5,576 bases of DNA from Rhodoferax sp. (GTDB taxonomy: Bacteria > Pseudomonadota > Gammaproteobacteria > Burkholderiales > Burkholderiaceae_C): positions 1 through 5,576 of the forward strand of contig JAIFMR010000181.1 in assembly GCA_020048255.1 (NCBI GenBank), given 5' to 3'. Shown one piece after another: positions 1 through 5,327 of this stretch. Position numbers and translations under genes: made by a program. Every line of letters begins with the position of its first letter. Position 1 is the first letter of the stretch. The notes below the pieces were generated by a model. The model did no database searches. It was not told the origin of the DNA and saw only the letters and a program-made list of their open reading frames with translations.

Positions 1-240
1 GACCTGAACCCGAATGCAAGTGGCAAAGAAATGGTGGAAAAAATTCAGTCACTGGCCGACAGCGGCGACAAGGACCTGCAGTACACCTACAGCCAGTTGC
101 TTCTCAATGGCTACTGCGTGCCGAAGGATATTTGTGCCGCACGGCGGTATCTGGAGAAATCACGTGGCGGCTCCAACAACTGGGAACAAATTTACCCAAA
201 ATCGCCGTGGCCCAAGGACATAGACTCCCTGTGCAATTGA
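1..240 (+). CDS. C-terminal part of a Sel1-like repeat protein (5' end outside window)
   Basis: The reading frame is open from the first base and ends at TGA 238-240, giving 79 visible residues; the start lies upstream of the window. About residues 19-51 fit one Sel1-like (TPR-related) repeat: an A-x-x-G-D start, a central helix with YSQLLLNGY, the VPKD turn, and the second helix AARRYLEKS. Sel1-like repeats form alpha-solenoids that bind other proteins; no catalytic role is implied. The tail after the repeat (ending DIDSLCN) is polar and holds a tryptophan and a cysteine, as in a capping segment. An internal ATG at 31 exists, but the frame continues upstream without a stop and the repeat would normally be one of several, so I treat it as internal. 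The next gene lies 66-111 nt downstream on the same strand. The fold assignment is fair; the specific function is unknown. Confidence 0.7.
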   Translation, partial: DLNPNASGKEMVEKIQSLADSGDKDLQYTYSQLLLNGYCVPKDICAARRYLEKSRGGSNNWEQIYPKSPWPKDIDSLCN

Positions 241-254
241 TGATGGCGGGCGGC

Positions 255-274
255 ATGGGGGTCTTTTGCCCCAT
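255..274 (+). terminator. Possible weak hairpin between the Sel1-like gene and the redoxin gene
   Basis: ATGGGG (255-260) and CCCCAT (269-274) form a perfect 6-bp stem around an 8-nt loop, 15 nt after the upstream stop codon. There is no T-tract behind it, so it would be at best a weak or factor-assisted terminator, or an mRNA processing or stability hairpin. The stem is seen in the sequence; the role is inferred and uncertain. Confidence 0.25.
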
Positions 275-351
275 TCAAGTACAAAGGAATTTAGGTACAA
301 GAAGATTTGGAAGCGGCATACTCTGCCATCCCCAATTCAATTTCAACCAAG

Positions 352-900
352 ATGGCCATGAACCTGCTGCGCCGCCGCTTCAACACCCGTTTGCCTGCTC
401 TGGGCGCCTTGCTATTGGGCGCGAGCCACGGTGGGCTATGGGCACAACCCAGCCCCGCGGCCATGGAAGCTGCAGCGCCTGCCATGCCCGCATTGGGCTC
501 GGTCGTCAAACTGCCCAAGGTCAATCTGTTTGACGGTACGGTGTTTGACCCGGACCAGGCTGCTGGCCACATCACCGTGGTGTATTGGTGGGCGAGCACC
601 TGTCCATTTTGTGCCCTGCAAAGCCCTGAAATGCAAAAGTTTTGGACGCAGCACAAGGGCAAAGGGTTGCAGTTCCTGGCGCTGTCAGTGGACCGACGGC
701 CCGAACTCGCGACGGCTTATTTGCAAAAAAAGGGTTACACCTTTCCGACGGGTTGGGTCAATGCCGAAGTCCATCAAACACTACCCAAGCCACGTGGACT
801 GCCCGTGACGCTGGTTCTGGGTCGCGATGGCAAAGTCTTGCAAGCAGAGCGCGGCCAAATGTTCCCGGAAGATGTGGCGCAGTTAACCAGCTGGCTATAA
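352..900 (+). CDS. Exported TlpA/redoxin-type thioredoxin-fold protein (CPFC)
   Basis: A 182-residue protein from ATG 352, predicted to act as a periplasmic thiol-disulfide oxidoreductase of the TlpA/ResA/redoxin class. It has an N-terminal export signal: an arginine cluster RRRF (residues 7-10), a hydrophobic stretch rich in A, L and G, and a likely signal-peptidase site after LWA (residue 31). The thioredoxin fold follows, with the active site WWASTCPFC (cysteines 84 and 87) and the cis-proline loop GLPVT (Pro151). Length and order fit single-domain TlpA-like reductases. The RR-x-F pattern could allow Tat export, but Sec is equally possible. Start choice: the frame also has TTG at 307 and ATG at 358. 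ATG 352 or 358 puts the signal peptide at the N-terminus, while the TTG start would add 15 polar residues before it; none has a good Shine-Dalgarno. The substrate (cytochrome c maturation, a protein thiol, peroxide) cannot be told from the sequence. It may be co-transcribed with the Sel1-like gene upstream, and it converges on a possible small minus-strand gene 5 nt downstream. Confidence 0.85.
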   Translation: MAMNLLRRRFNTRLPALGALLLGASHGGLWAQPSPAAMEAAAPAMPALGSVVKLPKVNLFDGTVFDPDQAAGHITVVYWWASTCPFCALQSPEMQKFWTQHKGKGLQFLALSVDRRPELATAYLQKKGYTFPTGWVNAEVHQTLPKPRGLPVTLVLGRDGKVLQAERGQMFPEDVAQLTSWL

Positions 901-905
901 GGCAT

Positions 906-1091
906 TCAACCTTTGGCGAGTGCGGGTCGGCGCAGCACCAAAATGGGCCGGGGCGTGGGCAACGGTCCAGGTGGTGGCGCTGGACGGGGCACCTGTGATG
1001 GCAAGGGCCCAGGCGATGGCGGGATGGGCATGGGCGGCATCGGTTCCGGCGATGGCGACGGCATATCGATATTCATGTGGGTTTGGTTCAT
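906..1091 (-). CDS. Possible small proline-rich protein (61 aa)
   Basis: Minus-strand ORF from ATG at 1091 to TGA at 906-908, 61 residues, of which 22 are proline. After a short polar start (MNQTHMNID) almost every second residue is proline up to position 49, with one PPP run (39-41). It then ends in a short hydrophobic and basic tail (ILVLRRPALAKG). An alternative start at ATG 1076 would give 56 residues. It lies 83 nt downstream of the HDOD gene on the same strand, so it could be the third gene of that unit. Third codon positions are mostly G or C, as in neighbouring genes. Short proline-rich hypothetical proteins are known from betaproteobacteria, but I do not recognise a named family. No clear Shine-Dalgarno is visible and the opposite strand is also open (glycine-rich), so this may be a chance ORF in low-complexity DNA. 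No signal peptide or membrane segment is seen. Confidence 0.42.
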   Translation of the reverse strand: MNQTHMNIDMPSPSPEPMPPMPIPPSPGPLPSQVPRPAPPPGPLPTPRPILVLRRPALAKG

Positions 1092-1174
1092 GTGCCCATT
1101 TTTTATGTGGCCAGACAAACCGTCTGTGCTTTGGCGCACATGAATCGCGTGACCTGCCCTTCCTGCTTTTCGTT

Positions 1175-2461
1175 TCAGGCCGGGAAGTAGGGCAGAAAGA
1201 GTCTGCGCAATTCTTTGACCACATCCAGCTCCGTGGGGCTGAGCTGGGTACCGGTGTCCCAATCGCAATAAAACAGACCAGAAACGCCGCTGTTGGCGAT
1301 CGGCAGAATGACAAACTTGTTGACGTTCGGCAGCAGCATCGTGAAACCATCGGGGAGTGCAGTGGGTTTCAAGCGTGACACGTCGGCAATTGACACATCC
1401 ACATTGTTCTTGATGGCGGCGTGAAAGGCGGTGGGCTGGTAGTCCTTGCTGATGCGCAGCTTGCTGCGCAGTTCGTCGATGCCCTTGCCATAGCCATAAC
1501 GCACGGCAAAGTCGCCTGACTTGGTCAGCATGAACAACAGGCAATGCGCCGTCTTGAGCACTTGGGCAAGCGTCGGAAACATGGCTGTGGCAAGCGCCTC
1601 GACCGACGGGTGCCTGTCCTCGGACAAGGCGGCCAGCAAGTCTTTGAGCAGTTCCTCATGACTGACTTGCCGCGTTGGCCGAGGTCTGGCACTCAGACGC
1701 ACTGAATGATGCTGTACCAGGGCAGCGATTCCGGTCTTTTGGCTGTCCGGCACGTCCAGGTCGGCCAGCAGTTGCGCCACTTCTTCGGACTGGCCAGCAA
1801 AGAGGAGGGAAGCAGCAGAACGCGAAAACTTCGCAATCGACACCAGACTGGGGTCGCCCGTGCCCGCAATGATCGAAATGATGGAGGACGGGAATTTCCA
1901 TTGCTGCGCGACCTCTGCGCCCAACTGTTGCAGCGTCATGCCGAGCACGCGGGTCGCCGCGGCGTCCTCGCCCAAGCCCAAAGCCAGCTGGCGCTCGAAT
2001 GCGGCAGCTTCGTCAGGCAGGTACTTGGCGAGCATCATTTGGCCCAAGTTGTAAAGAAGTGCGGCAACGGACACGTCCTCGGTACGGTCCCCACCCACAT
2101 TGCGCGCCAGTTCCGACGCCAGCAGTGTCTGCGACAGGGTGGCATCCTCGTCCAGCTCTGCGTCCGACACCATCACCGTGCTGAGCACGATATGCATCAA
2201 GGCGTTGGCACCCAAAATGTCCAGCGCCGATGAAATACTGGCCGCACCCTGACTGAAGGGTGCATACATGGCCGAGTTGGCGAGTTTGAGGACCTTTTGG
2301 GTCAGCGCAAAGTCTTCGACGATGTGCGCCACCAGGTCGCGCTTGCCCTGTTTCTCGTCACCCAGCGAGGCAATGATGCTGGTAACGGTTTTCTCTGCCG
2401 CAGAAAACCCCTTGGCTGAGCGCATCGCGGCAAAGAGACGTTCGATGATCGGCGCGCTCAT
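1175..2461 (-). CDS. HDOD domain protein with C-terminal GAF-like domain
   Basis: A 428-residue cytoplasmic protein without signal peptide or membrane segments. Residues about 15-225 form an HDOD domain, with the hallmark helix ALTQKVLKLANSAMY (52-66), the segment ISSALDILG (76-84) and LLYNLGQMML (135-144). In catalytic HD domains the last region carries His-Asp metal ligands; here they are Tyr-Asn, so nuclease or phosphodiesterase activity is unlikely. Known HDOD proteins act as signalling scaffolds or output modules, often near c-di-GMP or chemotaxis proteins. Residues about 226-275 look like a charged helical linker. Residues about 280-425 resemble a GAF-type sensor domain, a less certain call based on pattern (FMLTKSGDFAVRYGYG, then VNKFVILPIANSGVSGLFYCDW near the end). 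The start ATG (2461-2459) overlaps the TGA (2460-2458) of the upstream GGDEF-EAL gene as ATGA, which supports this start and indicates translational coupling. The likely role is as partner or downstream effector of that enzyme; the ligand is unknown. Confidence 0.9.
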   Translation of the reverse strand: MSAPIIERLFAAMRSAKGFSAAEKTVTSIIASLGDEKQGKRDLVAHIVEDFALTQKVLKLANSAMYAPFSQGAASISSALDILGANALMHIVLSTVMVSDAELDEDATLSQTLLASELARNVGGDRTEDVSVAALLYNLGQMMLAKYLPDEAAAFERQLALGLGEDAAATRVLGMTLQQLGAEVAQQWKFPSSIISIIAGTGDPSLVSIAKFSRSAASLLFAGQSEEVAQLLADLDVPDSQKTGIAALVQHHSVRLSARPRPTRQVSHEELLKDLLAALSEDRHPSVEALATAMFPTLAQVLKTAHCLLFMLTKSGDFAVRYGYGKGIDELRSKLRISKDYQPTAFHAAIKNNVDVSIADVSRLKPTALPDGFTMLLPNVNKFVILPIANSGVSGLFYCDWDTGTQLSPTELDVVKELRRLFLPYFPA

Positions 2462-4086
2462 GCACTCACCTTCGTTTGTTGTTCAAGCAGGTGTGTCAAT
2501 GCGGCTGCCGATAGGGGTCGGCTCAGCAAATAACCCTGAAACATGTTGCAGCCGGACTGCTTCAGAAATGCAAATTGGGATTCGTTTTCGACGCCCTCAG
2601 CGACCACCTCCAAATCAATGCTGTGGGCCAAATTGATCATGGCCGTCACCAGCTTTTTCTCGGTCGGCGACGCCTTGTGCTCGTCCTCAATGGCGCGAAC
2701 AAAAGCCTTGTCAATCTTGATACTGGAGACCGGTAGCCGGGTCAGATACGCCAGGCTTGAAAAGCCAGTACCAAAATCATCAATGGAGAAATGGATTCCG
2801 TGCTTACACAGCGTGGCCAATGCACGCTCCGTGCGTTCTTGGCTGTGCATCAACGTGGATTCGGTGATTTCCAAGACCACGCTCGCGGGGCTGACACCAC
2901 ATTCCGCAATGGCTTGAAGTACCTGCTGGTCAAAGTCCTCCGCGCCAAACTGAACGGGCGACACATTGACTGACATGATGAAGTTCGGCATCAAGGTTTG
3001 AATCTGGCGCAACTGGTGGCAGGCAAACCGCAGGGCCCAGGTGCCCAGAAAAGGCATCAACCCGGACTCTTCCACGATAGGGATGAACTTGTCAGGCGGT
3101 ACCTGCCCGAAATCCTGGCCTTTCCAGCGCATCAGGGCCTCGGCACCGATCAGTCGCCTGTTTAAATCGTACTGGGGCTGGAAATCCAGGTAGAACTCGC
3201 CTTCCTGAATACCATTGTGGATGGCGGTCTGAATGGAGAAGTCAACCGCTGATTCTTTGGGCACAAAAACACTCACGCGGTTCTTACCCGCATTTTTGGA
3301 GTGGTACATGGCGTTGTCGGCGTTGTTCAGCAGAACACTGCAATCTCTTCCATGCTCCGGAAACTGCGCCAGGCCAATGCTCACACCGAGGTAGGCGTTG
3401 TGGGGCGCGGTCTCAAAGGGTCTGGCCATGGCGAGCAACATGCCGCGTGCCCTCGCTTGTGCTGCGGCGAGATCGGCGTCCGCCATGAGCAGGACAAACT
3501 CGTCACCTCCCAGTCGCGCAAAAACGTCTTGTGGACCCACAATTTTGGTCAGACGCTTGGCGGTTTCAATCAGCACGGCGTCGCCCATCGCATGCCCAAA
3601 CGTGTCATTGACCTTCTTGAAGCCGTCCAGATCCAGCATGGCAATCGTGAACCGACCCGTGCCCGACAGCAACTGATGTTCCACAGCTCTTTTAAAGAAG
3701 ACACGATTGGGAAGGCCCGTGAGAGCGTCATGCTCGGCAGCGTGGCGGCCCGCCAACTCATCTCTCTTCCAGTTGGAGATATCTATCAGGCACAACACAA
3801 ACTGCCCCGCTGCCGCCAGCCGATACCCGCGCACATGGACCCAGCATAGTTCATCGTTGCGCAGGATACGGATATCGCAGGAGAAGCCGTCAGGTGTGGC
3901 ATCACAAACTTGGCAGAAGCGGTCGACATCGTCAGCACACACCAGCTGAAGAAAGCTGGTGGGCAGCGTGACTGATGCCGTAGCAGCCAGCCACTGTTGC
4001 CCCTTTTCAGACACAAATTTGATGTCAAAACGGCCGTCAACCCGAAAGACGGCGTCCAACACCCGGTCAAGTGTGGGAGTACTCAT
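2458..4086 (-). CDS. PAS-GGDEF-EAL protein (putative bifunctional c-di-GMP cyclase/phosphodiesterase)
   Basis: A 542-residue soluble signalling protein. Residues about 5-108 look like a PAS sensor domain. GGDEF domain about 112-275: entry motif DALTGLPNR (120-128), metal-binding stretch LDLDGFKKVND (151-161) and an intact RLGGDEF (191-197), consistent with making c-di-GMP from two GTP. The inhibitory I-site RxxD normally sits five residues before GGDEF; here it reads GPQD (184-187), so the arginine is missing. EAL domain about 285-535: EAL (316-318), NVS (374-376), EITES (406-410), DDFGTG (436-441), KID (457-459), EGVE (497-500) and QGY (517-519). All key residues for metal binding and hydrolysis to pGpG appear present. 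Which activity dominates cannot be read from sequence. The frame extends upstream to ATG 4257 (57 more residues), but that part is Cys/Trp-rich, unlike a domain; ATG 4086 places the PAS domain at the N-terminus, though its Shine-Dalgarno is weak. It is the first gene of the unit with the HDOD gene. Confidence 0.92.
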   Translation of the reverse strand: MSTPTLDRVLDAVFRVDGRFDIKFVSEKGQQWLAATASVTLPTSFLQLVCADDVDRFCQVCDATPDGFSCDIRILRNDELCWVHVRGYRLAAAGQFVLCLIDISNWKRDELAGRHAAEHDALTGLPNRVFFKRAVEHQLLSGTGRFTIAMLDLDGFKKVNDTFGHAMGDAVLIETAKRLTKIVGPQDVFARLGGDEFVLLMADADLAAAQARARGMLLAMARPFETAPHNAYLGVSIGLAQFPEHGRDCSVLLNNADNAMYHSKNAGKNRVSVFVPKESAVDFSIQTAIHNGIQEGEFYLDFQPQYDLNRRLIGAEALMRWKGQDFGQVPPDKFIPIVEESGLMPFLGTWALRFACHQLRQIQTLMPNFIMSVNVSPVQFGAEDFDQQVLQAIAECGVSPASVVLEITESTLMHSQERTERALATLCKHGIHFSIDDFGTGFSSLAYLTRLPVSSIKIDKAFVRAIEDEHKASPTEKKLVTAMINLAHSIDLEVVAEGVENESQFAFLKQSGCNMFQGYLLSRPLSAAALTHLLEQQTKVSA

Positions 4087-4131
4087 GCAACAGCGCCAAT
4101 GCTGGCCGGGTAGGACGATGCACGGTAGCAA

Positions 4132-4160
4132 TTCATCGGAAATCTTTCTGCGGCCTTCAA
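4132..4160 (-). promoter_or_regulatory. Weak sigma70-like promoter candidate for the GGDEF-EAL/HDOD unit
   Basis: On the minus strand, TTGAAG (4160-4155) and GATGAA (4137-4132) are separated by exactly 17 nt. The -35 matches the consensus at its first four bases; the -10 matches at only three of six. It would start transcription near 4125, about 40 nt before ATG 4086, which agrees with the preferred start and would exclude the longer ORF from the transcript. This is inference from spacing and position only. Confidence 0.22.
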
Positions 4161-4275
4161 TTCGGCAGCCCATTTTGCCGCAACTTTTCATCCAACCCGC
4201 AAATCTGAGCTGCTTCGGTGGAAAAGCCAGTTGGCCGCATATCCAATGACGAGACATAGCTGCATGATTCCTAGC

Positions 4276-4288
4276 GTAAGCGGCTTAC
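4276..4288. promoter_or_regulatory. 13-bp interrupted palindrome, possible operator
   Basis: GTAAGC (4276-4281) and GCTTAC (4283-4288) are perfect inverted repeats around a single G. The dyad lies between two divergently transcribed genes, a usual place for the binding site of a dimeric regulator. No regulator gene lies in the window and I cannot match the motif to a known factor. A 6-bp arm can occur by chance. Confidence 0.3.
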
Positions 4289-4382
4289 CTGTGTGCATGA
4301 GTTACCATGCTTCAAGTGGTTTTGCCGAGCTCCCCACCTGTCAACATCCCCAGCCTTCGCTGTCACTCCCCCGCCCCCGCTT

Positions 4383-4400
4383 GCTGTTGAACCCAACAGC
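4383..4400 (+). promoter_or_regulatory. Hairpin in the leader of the SHOCT gene
   Basis: GCTGTTG (4383-4389) and CAACAGC (4394-4400) form a perfect 7-bp stem with an AACC tetraloop; two further T-G wobble pairs (4381-4382 with 4401-4402) could lengthen it. It ends 22 nt before ATG 4423 and is followed by short T-runs. If transcribed, it sits just upstream of the ribosome-binding region and could influence initiation or mRNA stability. The structure is seen; the role is inferred. Confidence 0.3.
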
Positions 4401-4422
4401 GGCAACTTTTGGTGTCCGTTTT

Positions 4423-5280
4423 ATGCTTCAACTCTCCTCCGCAGGCCAACAGGCCATCAACGACGTTGCCCAGCGCCACGGCTTCAGCTTTGATGCAGTG
4501 ATGTCCATGCTGGGATCCGTCATCAACGGCAATGGCAGCATGGCCCAATTCAGCCACCCCGAGTTCGGTGGCTCCGGCCAGTGGATGCAAGGCGGCATGA
4601 CCATGATTGGGGACATGTTCAACAACTACCTCAAAGGCCGGGTTGACAACCTGTGTGCCGAACTGGCGCGTCTCATCAGCAACCAGCCGGGCTTGGTACG
4701 CACCGGCAGCTTTCAGAGCCAAAGCCAGAATGGCAGCACCCAGGTCAATGCCTGGGGCGGTGGCGAGCCATCAGGCAACCAGAACAACCCCAACAACCTG
4801 TTTGTGCCGGCACCGGTGCTGCCCGACTGGTGGGGCCCAGATTTGCGCTGGCCCAACAGCTCGGGTGGGCAAAACGGCATGCGCTACGCCTGGTTTGCCC
4901 AGGCGCGCCGCCTGGCCATTGAGTCCAACGGACAAGTCATCATTTACGACACCCTGGATCACCAGATTGGCGGCGTGTCCCAACAACAAAGCGGTGGCTA
5001 CTCAGTTACTTTTTCCAGCCAGTATGGCTATGTGGATCTGAGCCGGCTGCCCGTGGTGAGCATCAACGGTGTGGCACCCATGGCACCTGCGCCGGCACCG
5101 GCCCCGCAAAACTTCAACAGCAACAACGCGTACAACCCGGCGCCCAGCAACAGCGCGTTGGATGGTGGGCAGGGCGACATTTTTACCAGCATCGAGAAAT
5201 TGGCAACCCTGCAATCACGCGGCATCCTGAGCGAGCAAGAGTTCCTCACGAAAAAAGCCGAACTGCTGAGCCGCCTGTAA
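4423..5280 (+). CDS. SHOCT domain protein, uncharacterised
   Basis: A 285-residue protein with a modular layout. Residues 1-85 are helical and conserved-looking: LSSAGQQAINDVAQRHGFS, then MAQFSHPEFGG and QWMQGGMTMIGDMFNNYLKGRVDNL. Residues about 93-128 are a low-complexity Q/N/S/G linker. Residues about 133-215 look like a small globular domain, with WWGPDLRWP and MRYAWFAQARR and then alternating beta-like strands. A second linker (about 217-248) contains APAPAPAP and an Asn-rich stretch. Residues about 253-285 are a SHOCT domain (short C-terminal helical domain): IEKLATLQSRGILSEQEFLTKKAELL. SHOCT domains are found at the ends of many bacterial proteins and are thought to mediate oligomerisation or interaction. 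I recall similar proteins from betaproteobacteria, but no function is established to my knowledge. There is no signal peptide or membrane segment. The frame is open from ATG 4231, but those 64 residues look non-coding; ATG 4423 is preferred although its Shine-Dalgarno is weak. It is monocistronic and followed by a hairpin terminator. Confidence 0.85.
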   Translation: MLQLSSAGQQAINDVAQRHGFSFDAVMSMLGSVINGNGSMAQFSHPEFGGSGQWMQGGMTMIGDMFNNYLKGRVDNLCAELARLISNQPGLVRTGSFQSQSQNGSTQVNAWGGGEPSGNQNNPNNLFVPAPVLPDWWGPDLRWPNSSGGQNGMRYAWFAQARRLAIESNGQVIIYDTLDHQIGGVSQQQSGGYSVTFSSQYGYVDLSRLPVVSINGVAPMAPAPAPAPQNFNSNNAYNPAPSNSALDGGQGDIFTSIEKLATLQSRGILSEQEFLTKKAELLSRL

Positions 5281-5287
5281 ACCAGGT

Positions 5288-5327
5288 TGCAACTGACGCA
5301 CACGCGTCAGTGCATCTGTCGTTTTTT
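5288..5327 (+). terminator. Rho-independent terminator candidate after the SHOCT gene
   Basis: ACTGACGC (5292-5299) and GCGTCAGT (5304-5311) make a perfect 8-bp stem with an ACAC loop. With one bulged A the stem extends through flanking TGCA (5288-5291 and 5311-5314) to about 11 bp. Six T residues follow at 5322-5327, though 7 nt after the stem, which is farther than ideal. It begins 8 nt after the SHOCT stop codon. On the minus strand there is no comparable T-tract, so it mainly serves the plus strand. Confidence 0.65.

Larger units (their letters stand above)
4087..4422. other. Divergent intergenic region between the c-di-GMP unit and the SHOCT gene
   Basis: About 336 nt separate the preferred starts of the two divergent genes, so both promoters must lie here. 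It holds the weak minus-strand promoter candidate, a 13-bp interrupted palindrome near the middle, a GCATG/CATGC inverted pair (4295-4299 and 4306-4310, 6 nt apart), a repeated GCATGA (4262-4267 and 4295-4300), a C-rich pyrimidine tract (about 4365-4380) and a hairpin next to the plus-strand start. ORFs reach into it from both sides (to 4257 on minus and from 4231 on plus), but their translations there look non-coding. No RNA gene or riboswitch is recognised. Confidence 0.55.

Noticed and set aside
266..294. TTGCCC with ATTTAG 17 nt downstream as a promoter for the redoxin gene
   Set aside because: The -10 element matches the consensus at only two of six positions, so it cannot be told from background.
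913..1143. Plus-strand glycine-rich ORF opposite the proline-rich ORF
   Set aside because: Its composition is the complement of the proline codons on the other strand, and it ends in a Trp/Phe/Met-rich stretch unlike a natural glycine-rich protein. The minus-strand reading is more coherent.
1154..1195. Inverted repeat CTGCCC-TTCC / GGAA-GGGCAG across the HDOD stop codon as a terminator
   Set aside because: The stem needs a 3-nt bulge, has a loop of about 19 nt, lies partly inside the gene and has no T-tract on the minus strand.
906..1544. Long 212-residue minus-strand reading of the proline-rich frame
   Set aside because: Most of it overlaps the HDOD coding region in another frame, and its translation there has no domain character; only the end beyond the HDOD stop is a candidate gene.
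4231..4422. N-terminal extension of the SHOCT protein from ATG 4231
   Set aside because: The 64 extra residues are low in domain character (Pro/Ser/Cys-rich), would span the palindrome and hairpin, and would overlap the long form of the divergent gene; the recognisable N-terminal region starts at ATG 4423.
4549..4572. SHPEFGG segment resembling the Strep-tag II peptide
   Set aside because: The match is partial (E for Q, no WSHPQFEK) and it sits inside a natural-looking N-terminal region; there is no other sign of an engineered sequence.
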